Shown here: one piece after another, positions 1 through 6,365 of the stretch
Layout of the letters: the number at the start of each line of letters is the position of its first letter
Numbering within the stretch: position 1 is the stretch's first letter
Origin: CAYQMF01 sp964418595
GTDB taxonomy: Bacteria > Planctomycetota > UBA1135 > UBA2386
Assembly (NCBI GenBank): GCA_964418595.1
Contig: CAYQMF010000200.1
Location: 1 to 6,365, forward strand
Reading direction: 5' to 3'
DNA length: 6,365 nt
Program-made: the position numbers and the translations under genes
The notes under the pieces: model-generated
Seen by the model: only the letters and a program-made list of their open reading frames with translations
The model's database searches: none
What the model was told of the DNA's origin: nothing

Positions 1-1
1 G

Positions 2-535
2 GTCGACGGGCGGGTCGTCGTCTTTCTCGAGCCGATCGCGCTCTACATGACCAAGGACCTGCACGAGAAGGGCGACAACCTCTGGCAGTGCGCGTACCCG
101 CCGCCGGACGAGCTTGCGCCTCTCGGTGAAGGTGCGACCTACGGCGCCGCCGACGGCGATCACCTCACGATCGTGAGCTGGGCGAACGGGCTCTGCATGA
201 GCCTGCAGGCACAGCGCGCGTTGCGCGCCGCCGGCGTGCGCGCGCGCGTCTTCGACCTGCGCTGGCTCGCGCCGCTGCCGTGGGCGCAACTGCGCGCGCA
301 CGCCAAGGAGACCGGCCGCATGCTGGTGGTCGATGAGTGCCGCGCCACTGCGGGCGGGCCGTCGTCGCTCATCCTCGCGGAGCTGGCGCAGGATCCCGAC
401 CTCGAGGGCGTGCGCCTGCGCCGCATCGCCGCGAAGGACAGCTACATCCCGCTCGGCCCGGCGGCGAACTTGATGCTCGTGCAGACCGACGACATCGTCG
501 CCGCCGCGACCGCGATGGTGGAGGCGAAGGTCTGA
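2..535 (+). CDS. 2-oxoacid dehydrogenase E1 component, beta-type C-terminal part (5'-truncated)
   Basis: This is the last 177 residues of a gene that begins left of the window. The frame is open from base 2, and the ATG at 47 is internal, because the residues before it (GRVVVFLEPIALYMTKDL) are conserved in the family. E1 enzymes use thiamine diphosphate to decarboxylate a 2-oxoacid (pyruvate or a branched-chain 2-oxoacid) and pass the acyl group to the lipoyl arm of E2, in a cytoplasmic complex. The fragment holds the end of the pyrimidine-binding domain and then a transketolase C-terminal domain: LTIVSWANG, a Rossmann-like helix, VFDLRWLAPLPW, LVVDECRATAGGPSS and the closing KDSYIPLGPAANLML. 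The catalytic thiamine-binding part lies upstream, so substrate cannot be read here. It could be a separate beta subunit or the end of a fused alpha-beta E1. No E2 or E3 gene is in the window. The stop overlaps the start of the next gene by one base. Confidence 0.85.
   Translation, partial: VDGRVVVFLEPIALYMTKDLHEKGDNLWQCAYPPPDELAPLGEGATYGAADGDHLTIVSWANGLCMSLQAQRALRAAGVRARVFDLRWLAPLPWAQLRAHAKETGRMLVVDECRATAGGPSSLILAELAQDPDLEGVRLRRIAAKDSYIPLGPAANLMLVQTDDIVAAATAMVEAKV
520..524 (+). promoter_or_regulatory. Ribosome binding site for the acyltransferase gene, inside the E1 gene
   Basis: GGAGG lies 10 bases before the ATG at 535, within the last codons of the E1 gene. A second purine run (GAAGG, 526-530) lies closer, 4 bases away. 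Together with the TGATG stop/start overlap this supports 535 as the true start and suggests translational coupling. It argues against an earlier in-frame ATG at 337, which would overlap the E1 gene by about 200 bases. Confidence 0.55.
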
Positions 536-1548
536 TGCACCAAGACCTCCGCCCCACCGCGGTGCTCCTGTGTCCGGGCCGCGGCTCGTACGGGAAGGAC
601 GAACTCGGCTGCATCGGTCGGCTGCAGAAGTCGCCGGAGCTGACCGACGCGCTCGATGCCGCCGATGCCGCGCGGCGCGCGCGCGGCGAGCCGACGGTGC
701 GCGAGCTGGACGGCGCCGCGGCGTTCAAGCCGAGCCTGCACCTGCAGGGCCGCAACGCCGCGGAGCTGATCTGGTTCGCGACCATGGCGAGCGCCGAGGA
801 CCTCGCGCGCCGCTACCGCATCCTCGGCGTCGCCGGCAACTCGCTCGGCTGGTACACCGCGCTCAGCGCCGCGGGCGCGCTCTCGCCGATGGATGGCTGG
901 CTCCTCGTCGTGACCATGGCGCGCCTCCAGGAGATGGCGCAGGGTGGACAGGTGCTCACGACCACGGTCGGCGACGACTGGCGCAAGGACCAGGCGCGCG
1001 TCGACGGCGTCGCGCGCGCGCTCGCGGAGGTGAACGCGCTGGGCGAGGATCACTTCGTCGCGCCGTCGATCCGCCTCGGCGGACACGCCGTGCTCGCCGG
1101 CACGGAGGTCGGCGTGACGGAGCTGCTGCGGCGGCTGCCACAGATCAAGGTCGGCGACCGCGCCTTCCCCTTCCGTCTCGCCGGGCACGGTCCGTTCCAC
1201 ACGAGGCTCTGCGCCGAGGTCGCGGAGCACGCCCGCAGCGAGCTGTCGACCCTGCCGATCCACGCGCCGCGCGTCCACCTCATCGACGGCTTCGGTCGCC
1301 TGCACACGCCGTGGTCGGCCGATCCGTACGAGCTGCTGGTCTACACGACCGGCCCGCAGGTGACGGAGACCTTCGACTTCTCCGCGTCGGTGCGCACCGC
1401 GCTGCGCGAGCTGTGCCCGGACGTGCTGCTGTGCGCCGGCCCGGGCACGTCGCTGCGCGCCCCGGTCGGGCACGCGGTGGTGGCGGAGGGGTATCGCTCC
1501 GTGCGCGACCGGGACGGGCTGATCGCGAGCGGGGTGGTGGTGGCGTAG
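535..1548 (+). CDS. FabD-like acyltransferase (ACP S-malonyltransferase family)
   Basis: A 337-residue cytoplasmic protein, slightly longer than typical FabD (about 310). The family moves an acyl group, usually malonyl, from CoA to the phosphopantetheine arm of acyl carrier protein through a Ser-His pair. Visible landmarks in order are an N-terminal CPGRGSYG (family FPGQGSQ) near residue 13; the nucleophile elbow GNSLGWY with Ser103 (family GHSLGEY); Arg130, followed four residues later by Met, at the place of the Arg that binds the substrate carboxylate; HGPFHT with His222, the likely catalytic His; Gln275 at the conserved late Gln; and GPGTSL near 302. All key residues therefore appear present, which argues for an active enzyme, probably for a carboxylated acyl-CoA. 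Several flanking positions differ from FabD, so substrate may differ from malonyl. The gene starts on the last base of the E1 stop codon, implying an operon with it. Housekeeping fabD usually sits with fabH/fabG/acpP, which are not seen here, so this may be a specialised paralogue. Confidence 0.83.
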   Translation: MHQDLRPTAVLLCPGRGSYGKDELGCIGRLQKSPELTDALDAADAARRARGEPTVRELDGAAAFKPSLHLQGRNAAELIWFATMASAEDLARRYRILGVAGNSLGWYTALSAAGALSPMDGWLLVVTMARLQEMAQGGQVLTTTVGDDWRKDQARVDGVARALAEVNALGEDHFVAPSIRLGGHAVLAGTEVGVTELLRRLPQIKVGDRAFPFRLAGHGPFHTRLCAEVAEHARSELSTLPIHAPRVHLIDGFGRLHTPWSADPYELLVYTTGPQVTETFDFSASVRTALRELCPDVLLCAGPGTSLRAPVGHAVVAEGYRSVRDRDGLIASGVVVA

Positions 1549-1560
1549 GCGGCGCACCTC

Positions 1561-1577
1561 CCGGCGGAACCCGCCGG
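1561..1577 (+). other. Small GC hairpin between the acyltransferase and repeat-protein genes
   Basis: CCGGCGG and CCGCCGG form a perfect 7-bp stem around the 3-base loop AAC, starting 12 bases after the acyltransferase stop and ending 17 bases before the next ATG. No T-run follows, so it is not a classical intrinsic terminator. It could weaken read-through or the translation start of the next gene. Short GC hairpins are common by chance at this base composition, so the functional claim is weak. Confidence 0.25.
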
Positions 1578-1594
1578 CGCTACGCTTCCGCAGC

Positions 1595-4267
1595 ATGGAA
1601 GCGAAGAGTCGTGTCGTGGTGACCGGCGCCCTTGGCCTCGCGGTGGCCATCGCTGCCTTCTGGTTCCTGTTTGTGCGCGCCGACGACGCGCCGGTCCACG
1701 CGGCGCCGCCCGCAGAGACTCCGGCACCTGCCGAGGCGGCGACCCTGGTTGCGGAGTCGCGGGCTACGTCGGAGCAGACCGCGACCGAAGACGCGCCCAC
1801 CCCGGCGCCGGAGCGCACCGCGGTGCCCGACGCGAGTCCGAAGAACGCCATCCTGCGCGGGCGGTGCGTCGACGCCGACGGCCAGCCACTCGCCGGGTGC
1901 AAGGTCGACTTCGACGGCTGGACGGGGAACCGCGACCCCATGGACCAGTGGCTGATCGACCACGGCGAGAAGCCGGCGTGGACGGACCCGCCCGACGTGA
2001 TCACGGGTGTCGACGGCACGTTCACGTTCGCGTTCTGGCCGCCGCCGCCGTTCCAGTTCGCGCTGACCGTCACGCGCGAGGGCTGCGGCGCGATGAATGG
2101 CAGATGGACCACGCTCGCGGCGGGCTCCGACACGAACGTCGGCGACGTCGCGATGACCGCCGGCGTGCGCGTGAGGGGGCGCGTCGTCGACGCCAGCGGC
2201 GTCCCGCAGGCGAGGGAGTACGTGACGCTGCGGCGCCGCGCGAACCCCGGCTCCGACTTCGACCGCGTGGGTGCCGGTTGGGGACACCAGATGGTGAGCC
2301 GGGCGGACGGCACGTTCGCTTCACCCGGCTGGCTGGTCCCGGGCGAGTTCGAGTTGCGCACGCAGACCTTCGAACTCCAGTCGCAGAAGACCCTGACGCT
2401 GCGCGCCGATCGCCCTCTGGAAGAGATCTCGGTCGTGGTCACGAAGCCGGCGGCGACGGCGACGATCACGGGTTGCGTGCTCGACGAGACCGGCGCGCCG
2501 GTGTCGGGGGTCGACATCGAGGAGCGTTCCGGGCGGGGTGGCTGGAACACGACCACGAGCGGACGTGACGGCACGTTCGAGCTACGCCGGGACAAGAACG
2601 ACACGGAGAAGGCGACGCGCCTGCTCGCCCTCTCCAACAGCTACGAGGTCTTGGAGCAACCCCGGGATGTCGAGTGGGGTGCGACCGGCGTCGAACTCCG
2701 CGTCGCCCGTGCTGGCGAGTTGACCCTGCGCGTGACCGATCCGCAGCAGCATCCGGTGGAGATCTACACGGTGCGCTTGATCGCACAGAACCGCGGCCGC
2801 TGGAGCTCCATGGACTCCCGCGCGCGAGCTCAGGGCAAGCACGAGGATGGCACCGTGGTGATCGCCGGGCTCACGGCGGGCGACTGGCTGCTCCTGGTCG
2901 ACTTCGCGGCATCGACCGGGTTCATGCCGCTCTTTCTGGAGTTCGCACACGAGCGCGGCCCGCGCCGGATGGACCTGCGCGCGGTGCCGGCGGCCACCCG
3001 CACGCTGCGCGTCGTGACCGGCACCGACACGCCGGTGGCCGGCACCACCGTGCAGCTCTGCGACCCGTTCGACACGCCGCTCCACGACGCACGGCTCGTG
3101 ATGCAGCGCGATCATTGGCTGGCGAACGCGAGCACCGTCAACGCACTGATCTTGTTCGAAGGTACGACTGACGCCGAGGGCCGCGTCGGGTTGCGCGGGC
3201 CCGGCAGTCGCAACCTCGGGGTCTGCGTGCTCGGACCAGGACACGTGCCCCAGCGGCAGCAGGACATCCGGCTCGACGTGACCGACGAGCTCGTCGTGCG
3301 CGTGAGCCGCGGCGCTCGCCTCACCGGCAGGATCGTTCCGCCCGAGGCCCTCGCCGAGCTGAAGCGTTTGGTCGGAGCCGACGCGACCGCGGGTTTCAGC
3401 AAGCGGAACCGTCCGCGGGTCGGGCTCTCGGACGGCGGTGGTCGCAGGTTCCCGGCCGATCACGTCCTCGCCAGCAACCTGCCCGGTCTGCAGATCGCCG
3501 ACGACGGATCGTTCGACGTCGATGGCGTCCCGCCCGGCGTCTGGCGGGTGCAGGTCGAAGCCATGATCGTGAACGAACGAGGCAGCGGCTCGGGTCGCAC
3601 GTTCGCGCCCGGCGAGGCGAGCCTCACCGACGGCCAGACGACGACGGTCGACCTCGACCTCATCTGCCTGCTGCCCGGCACCGTCGAGGGCTTGGTCCTC
3701 CTGAACGGGCAGCCGCTGGCGAGCGAGAACGTCACCCTCACCGCCGACGGGAACTCCGTGAGCGTGACGACCGACGGCGAGGGTCGATTCCGCAAGAGCC
3801 TGATGGCCGGCGAGTACAAGGTCGCCTTGCATCGTCTCCGCGGCAACAGTCAGTTCGTCTCCTTGCGGTGCCCCACGCGGGTGCAGGTCGCGCGCGACCA
3901 GACGACGGCGGTAACGCTCGTGCTGGCGAGCGCGACGCTGAAGGTCACGGTGCTGGATCCTGAGGGCGAGCCGGTGGCGAAGCTCGGGCTGAGCCTCGTC
4001 GGCAGCGACCAGGAGGGCTACTTCCTGCCGCCCACGGACGCCACCGGCACGTCGGAGACCGAACTGACCGCCGAGACCGTGACCCTGCGTCTCCTGCCCA
4101 AGCACCTCTCGACCCAGGCGGCGCAGACCAAGCTCTGGCAAGAAGCCCAGGCGCGCGGCGACCGCGACCCGTTCGGTCCGCACTGGATCACGTTGCAGAC
4201 CGTGCACCTTGAAGCCGGGCGGGCCAGTGTGCTCGAGCTTCGCCTGCCCGCGAGCGCCGGGTACTAA
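1595..4267 (+). CDS. Membrane-anchored protein with multiple carboxypeptidase-regulatory-like repeats
   Basis: An 890-residue protein of unknown specific function. Residues 1-6 carry Lys and Arg, and about 7-27 form one hydrophobic segment (VVVTGALGLAVAIAAFWFLF), a signal anchor or uncleaved signal peptide. A low-complexity Ala/Pro/Thr/Glu linker follows (29-84). The rest is about eight beta-sandwich repeats of the CarboxypepD_reg/Ig-like type, starting near 86, 190, 288, 374, 467, 574, 694 and 780. Typical repeat starts are GRCVDADGQPLAGCKV, GRVVDASGVPQA, GCVLDETGAPVSGV and LKVTVLDPEGEPVA. Most carry a mid-repeat DG-[TSE]-F-like turn (140, 238, 325, 637) or a related DGEGRF (727). The first three repeats are clearest; 4 to 6 are diverged. 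No protease, sugar hydrolase or other catalytic domain is evident, nor a C-terminal sorting signal. By the positive-inside rule the repeats should lie outside the cytoplasmic membrane, suggesting a structural, adhesive or binding role. The ATG at 1595 is chosen because it directly precedes the membrane segment, although no good Shine-Dalgarno sequence lies before it. Confidence 0.8.
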   Translation: MEAKSRVVVTGALGLAVAIAAFWFLFVRADDAPVHAAPPAETPAPAEAATLVAESRATSEQTATEDAPTPAPERTAVPDASPKNAILRGRCVDADGQPLAGCKVDFDGWTGNRDPMDQWLIDHGEKPAWTDPPDVITGVDGTFTFAFWPPPPFQFALTVTREGCGAMNGRWTTLAAGSDTNVGDVAMTAGVRVRGRVVDASGVPQAREYVTLRRRANPGSDFDRVGAGWGHQMVSRADGTFASPGWLVPGEFELRTQTFELQSQKTLTLRADRPLEEISVVVTKPAATATITGCVLDETGAPVSGVDIEERSGRGGWNTTTSGRDGTFELRRDKNDTEKATRLLALSNSYEVLEQPRDVEWGATGVELRVARAGELTLRVTDPQQHPVEIYTVRLIAQNRGRWSSMDSRARAQGKHEDGTVVIAGLTAGDWLLLVDFAASTGFMPLFLEFAHERGPRRMDLRAVPAATRTLRVVTGTDTPVAGTTVQLCDPFDTPLHDARLVMQRDHWLANASTVNALILFEGTTDAEGRVGLRGPGSRNLGVCVLGPGHVPQRQQDIRLDVTDELVVRVSRGARLTGRIVPPEALAELKRLVGADATAGFSKRNRPRVGLSDGGGRRFPADHVLASNLPGLQIADDGSFDVDGVPPGVWRVQVEAMIVNERGSGSGRTFAPGEASLTDGQTTTVDLDLICLLPGTVEGLVLLNGQPLASENVTLTADGNSVSVTTDGEGRFRKSLMAGEYKVALHRLRGNSQFVSLRCPTRVQVARDQTTAVTLVLASATLKVTVLDPEGEPVAKLGLSLVGSDQEGYFLPPTDATGTSETELTAETVTLRLLPKHLSTQAAQTKLWQEAQARGDRDPFGPHWITLQTVHLEAGRASVLELRLPASAGY
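2012..2578 (+). repeat. Three identical 12-base units encoding the DGTF turn of successive repeats
   Basis: GACGGCACGTTC occurs identically at 2012-2023, 2306-2317 and 2567-2578, each time in frame and encoding Asp-Gly-Thr-Phe (residues 140, 238 and 325). Spacings are 294 and 261 bases, that is 98 and 87 residues, which gives the length of one repeat. Surrounding bases differ, so the duplications are old or the motif is held by selection plus strong codon bias (GAC, GGC, ACG and TTC are the expected GC-rich choices). Confidence 0.6.
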
Positions 4268-4303
4268 GCAACCGCGAAGTGACGGGCCCGCACGCCTGCG
4301 TTG

Positions 4304-4335
4304 GAGCCGACGGCCGCCGTGGGCGGCCGCGGCTC
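4304..4335. terminator. Strong GC hairpin between convergent genes, possible bidirectional terminator
   Basis: The left arm is GAGCCG (4304-4309) plus CGGCCGCC (4311-4318) and the right arm is GGCGGCCG (4322-4329) plus CGGCTC (4330-4335). They pair over 14 bp with a single bulged A at 4310 and the loop GTG. It sits 36 bases after the stop of the + strand repeat-protein gene and about 140 bases past the stop of the - strand kinase gene, where a shared terminator would be expected. Neither side has a T-run, so it is not a textbook intrinsic terminator. The rest of the 209-base gap (4268-4476) holds only short stems, such as CCGTG/CACGG at 4381-4394, and no supportable gene. Confidence 0.42.
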
Positions 4336-4425
4336 AACGGCGACCACGGGAGGCGACGACTCTTGTTCGTGCGTCGGGCACCGTGTCCTCACGGATGGAG
4401 AACTACTGACTTCACGCGCGCGCTC

Positions 4426-4440
4426 GGGAGACGGCCTCCC
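4426..4440 (-). other. Short hairpin downstream of the kinase gene
   Basis: GGGAG (4426-4430) pairs with CTCCC (4436-4440) around a 5-base loop, starting about 36 bases past the kinase stop in the direction of its transcription. A second 5-bp stem (CGCCA at 4448-4452 with TGGCG at 4459-4463) lies between it and the stop. They could help end or stabilise the kinase transcript, but there is no T-run and such small stems arise often by chance. Confidence 0.2.
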
Positions 4441-4476
4441 AGGTCGTCGCCATCTTCTTGGCGGCCTTCCGTCGAC

Positions 4477-6365
4477 TCACTCCCGCTGTCTGCCGCGCCA
4501 GCGCGCGGCAGCTTCCGGCTTCCCCCAGGCTTCGTACAGCGCCACGAGCTCGCCGATCGCCTTCTGGCAGTGCGCGTCGTGCGCGCCCCGCGCGCGCTCG
4601 AGCAGCTCCTGCCCGCGCAGGAGCTCCACCTCCGCGTCCGCATGGCGGCCGAGGTCGCACAGGCAGCCGCCCAGCTCCTTGGTCACGAGCCCGAGCAGCC
4701 AGTGCCCCGCCGGCAGGCTCGACGCTGCGTTCGCCTGCAGCGCGCGCGCCATCGCTTCCGCTTCCGCCGCACGGCCCTGCAGACGGATCGAACGCGTGAG
4801 GTTCTGACCAGTGACGATCACGTCGAAACCGGAGCGGATGCCGAGCGACTCTCGCGCGGCGACCAGCTTGCGGAAGGTCGCCTCCGCCGCCGCGTGGTCG
4901 CCGCGTCGCGAGTGCACGACGGCGAGGTTGTTGTGCGCCGTCAGCGTGAGCGGATGGGTGGGGCCGTTCACGCGTTCGCGCGCTGCGGCGATCGACGCGA
5001 ACACGGGCGCGCACTCGTCAAGCCGGCCCCGCGTCTGGAGGTAGCCGGCCCGGGCCGAGGCGATCGCGAGCCGGACCGGGCTGTCTCGATGCAGCTCGCG
5101 CTCCGCCAGCGCGTCCACCGCCGCGAACTCGCGGTCGGCCTCGTCGTGCCGTCCCAGCCCCGCGAGCGCCTGGGCCACCAATGCCTGCGCGTTGATCGCG
5201 CGCTCGCTGTTCTCGCCGTGGCGCGCCGCGAAGGCGCGCTGCGCGCTGCCGGCGAGATCCAGCGCCTCGGCGAAGGCGCCGCGCTTGTTCAGGAGGACGG
5301 CGAGATCGACCTCGCCGATGGCGAAGGCCTCGTGGTCCCGGCCGTGATGCGCGAGTCGTTGCGCCAGCGCCTCGCGGGTCATCGCCTCCGCCTGCTCCGA
5401 TCGCCCGAGACCGTCGTAGCAGACAGCGAGGTTGGTCAGCACCGGGATCCCCCAGCCTTCGTTCGGGTCGAGGTTGTGCTCCGTGAGCAGGGTACGGGCA
5501 GCCTCGAGTTCGCGCTGCGCATCGTGGACCCGGCCGAGACCGAGGTAAGCGACGCCGAGCGAGTTGCGCGTGCCGATCTCGACGACCGGATCCGGGATCG
5601 GTTGGCGCTCCAGCTCCCGTGCCGCAGCATCGACCACGTCGGCGAGCAGGATATCCTTGCCCTTCTCGCTGCCGGGGGAGCCGCGCAGGATGCGACCCTG
5701 GAACTCGTTGATCGCCGTGACCACCGCGGCGCGCCGGCTCGCCAGGCGCTCGGACTCGGCCACCCGGTGCCAGCCGACAGCGGCGATCACGAAGCCGATG
5801 GTCACCGCCACGAAGACGACGACCGCCACGCCGAGGAGCACGCGATGCCGCCACGCCAGCCGCCGCAGACGGTACGTCGTGCTGAGCGGACCCGCGGCCA
5901 CCGGCTCGCCCTGCAGGAAGCGGCGCAGGTCGGCACCCAGCTCGCCCGCGGACGCGTAGCGGCGCTCGCACTCGCGCGCCATCGCCTTGCTCACGATCCA
6001 GTCCAGCTCCGCCGGCAAGCCGACGCGCACTCGCGACGGTGGCGGTGCGTCGGCGCTTCGGAGCAGGTCGATGGCGCGCGCCGGCGACAGGTCGTCGAGC
6101 CGGAACGGCAGACGACCGGCGAGCAGCTCGTACAGGATCACGCCGAGCGCGTACACGTCGGCCGCCGTGCCGGCAGCGCCCGGTGTGTCCTCCAGGCGTT
6201 CCGGGCTCATGTAGGCGAGCGTGCCGAGGATCTCGCCGGTGTGCGTGCGGCGGACATCGGCGTGGCGGTCGGCGAGGCACGCGATCCCGAAGTCGATGAT
6301 CTTCGGTTGACCGTTGCCGTCGACGAGCACGTTGGCCGGCTTGAGGTCGCGGTGGATCACGCCAC
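4477..6365 (-). CDS. Ser/Thr protein kinase with transmembrane helix and C-terminal TPR region (5'-truncated)
   Basis: The frame is open to the right edge, where it reads GVIHRDLKPANVL, so the N-lobe (P-loop and ATP-binding Lys) lies outside the window and a GTG at 6358-6360 is not the start. Numbering from that GTG, visible kinase elements are the catalytic loop HRDLKPAN (Asp5, Asn10), DFG at 23-25, the activation segment ending GTLAYMSPERL, and DVYALGVILYELLAGRLPF; the C-lobe ends near 150. These active residues mark a Hanks-type (PknB-like) kinase that phosphorylates Ser/Thr of unknown partners. One membrane helix spans about 174-195, preceded by a basic stretch (RLRRLAWRHR), placing the kinase in the cytoplasm. 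The rest (about 266-620) is helical TPR-like repeats, e.g. NSLGVAYLGLGRVHDAQREL, TNLAVCYDGLGRSEQAEAM, NNLAVVHSRRGDHAAAEATF. These bind proteins or peptides and would lie beyond the membrane, suggesting a sensor or scaffold. This layout is common in Planctomycetota. The gene converges on the repeat-protein gene; its promoter is not in the window. Confidence 0.92.
   Translation of the reverse strand, partial: GVIHRDLKPANVLVDGNGQPKIIDFGIACLADRHADVRRTHTGEILGTLAYMSPERLEDTPGAAGTAADVYALGVILYELLAGRLPFRLDDLSPARAIDLLRSADAPPPSRVRVGLPAELDWIVSKAMARECERRYASAGELGADLRRFLQGEPVAAGPLSTTYRLRRLAWRHRVLLGVAVVVFVAVTIGFVIAAVGWHRVAESERLASRRAAVVTAINEFQGRILRGSPGSEKGKDILLADVVDAAARELERQPIPDPVVEIGTRNSLGVAYLGLGRVHDAQRELEAARTLLTEHNLDPNEGWGIPVLTNLAVCYDGLGRSEQAEAMTREALAQRLAHHGRDHEAFAIGEVDLAVLLNKRGAFAEALDLAGSAQRAFAARHGENSERAINAQALVAQALAGLGRHDEADREFAAVDALAERELHRDSPVRLAIASARAGYLQTRGRLDECAPVFASIAAARERVNGPTHPLTLTAHNNLAVVHSRRGDHAAAEATFRKLVAARESLGIRSGFDVIVTGQNLTRSIRLQGRAAEAEAMARALQANAASSLPAGHWLLGLVTKELGGCLCDLGRHADAEVELLRGQELLERARGAHDAHCQKAIGELVALYEAWGKPEAAARWRGRQRE

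Noticed and set aside
570..1622. Alternative + strand frame over the acyltransferase gene
   Set aside because: The translation is mostly Arg/Ala/Gly with no motif, while the other frame carries the acyltransferase Ser, Arg, His and Gln positions.
442..2637. Long open frame on the minus strand opposite the acyltransferase and the start of the repeat protein
   Set aside because: It spans two well-supported genes on the other strand, has a low-complexity Arg/Ala/Ser-rich composition and no recognisable domain. Long antisense frames are expected at this GC content.
2582..4207. 541-residue open frame on the minus strand opposite the repeat protein
   Set aside because: Its Arg/His/Gly-rich translation resembles no family, and the + strand frame has clear repeats and a membrane segment. 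It is a GC-driven shadow.
4412..4476. Possible extension of the kinase C-terminus by frameshift into a frame ending MATTWEAVSRARA
   Set aside because: The kinase frame ends naturally after a last TPR-like helix (LYEAWGKPEAAARW), so no frameshift is needed. The tail has no recognisable similarity.
4209..4807. Small + strand open frames across the convergent gap and the kinase 3' end
   Set aside because: They overlap the end of the repeat-protein gene or lie antisense to the kinase, have Arg/Ser/Ala-rich translations and show no motif or convincing ribosome binding site.
5018..6280. Alternative minus-strand frame over the kinase gene
   Set aside because: It is Arg/Pro/Gly-rich without motifs, and the neighbouring frame holds the HRD and DFG kinase motifs and the TPR repeats.
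1..6365. CRISPR array, tRNA, insertion sequence or defence/phage genes
   Set aside because: No regularly spaced direct repeats, no tRNA-like cloverleaf, no terminal inverted repeats and no transposase, integrase or nuclease motifs were seen.

Overview
This is a GC-rich (about 70% by eye) bacterial window with three complete or nearly complete genes, one gene fragment at the left edge and little intergenic DNA. No RNA gene, mobile element, CRISPR array or phage gene is visible. Two things point to Planctomycetota or a similar large-genome, GC-rich group. One is a membrane-spanning Ser/Thr kinase with a long C-terminal tetratricopeptide (TPR) region. The other is a long membrane-anchored protein made of carboxypeptidase-regulatory-like beta-sandwich repeats. 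The lineage call is inferred from gene style; there is no marker gene to prove it.

Layout, left to right. (1) Bases 2-535 (+) are the 3' end of a thiamine-diphosphate-dependent 2-oxoacid dehydrogenase E1 gene (beta-type, transketolase C-terminal domain). (2) Bases 535-1548 (+) encode a FabD-like acyl-CoA:ACP acyltransferase. Its ATG shares one base with the preceding stop (TGATG), so the two are almost certainly co-transcribed and translationally coupled. (3) Bases 1595-4267 (+) encode an 890-residue protein with an N-terminal membrane segment, a Pro/Ala-rich linker and about eight Ig-like repeats, probably exposed outside the cytoplasmic membrane. (4) Bases 4268-4476 are a 209-base convergent intergenic region with a strong GC hairpin. 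(5) Bases 4477-6365 (-) encode the Ser/Thr kinase-TPR protein, missing its N-lobe beyond the right edge.

How they may work together. The E1/acyltransferase pair links oxidative decarboxylation of a 2-oxoacid, which makes an acyl-CoA through E2, to loading of an acyl group on a carrier protein. A role in supplying primer or extender units for fatty-acid or polyketide-like synthesis is plausible but unproven. The repeat protein and the kinase are not obviously tied to that pair. They are convergent, so they are not co-transcribed with each other. I see no clear evidence of a new defence system or mobile system here. The most interesting points are the coupled E1-acyltransferase pair with its altered acyltransferase motifs, and the hairpin between the convergent genes.
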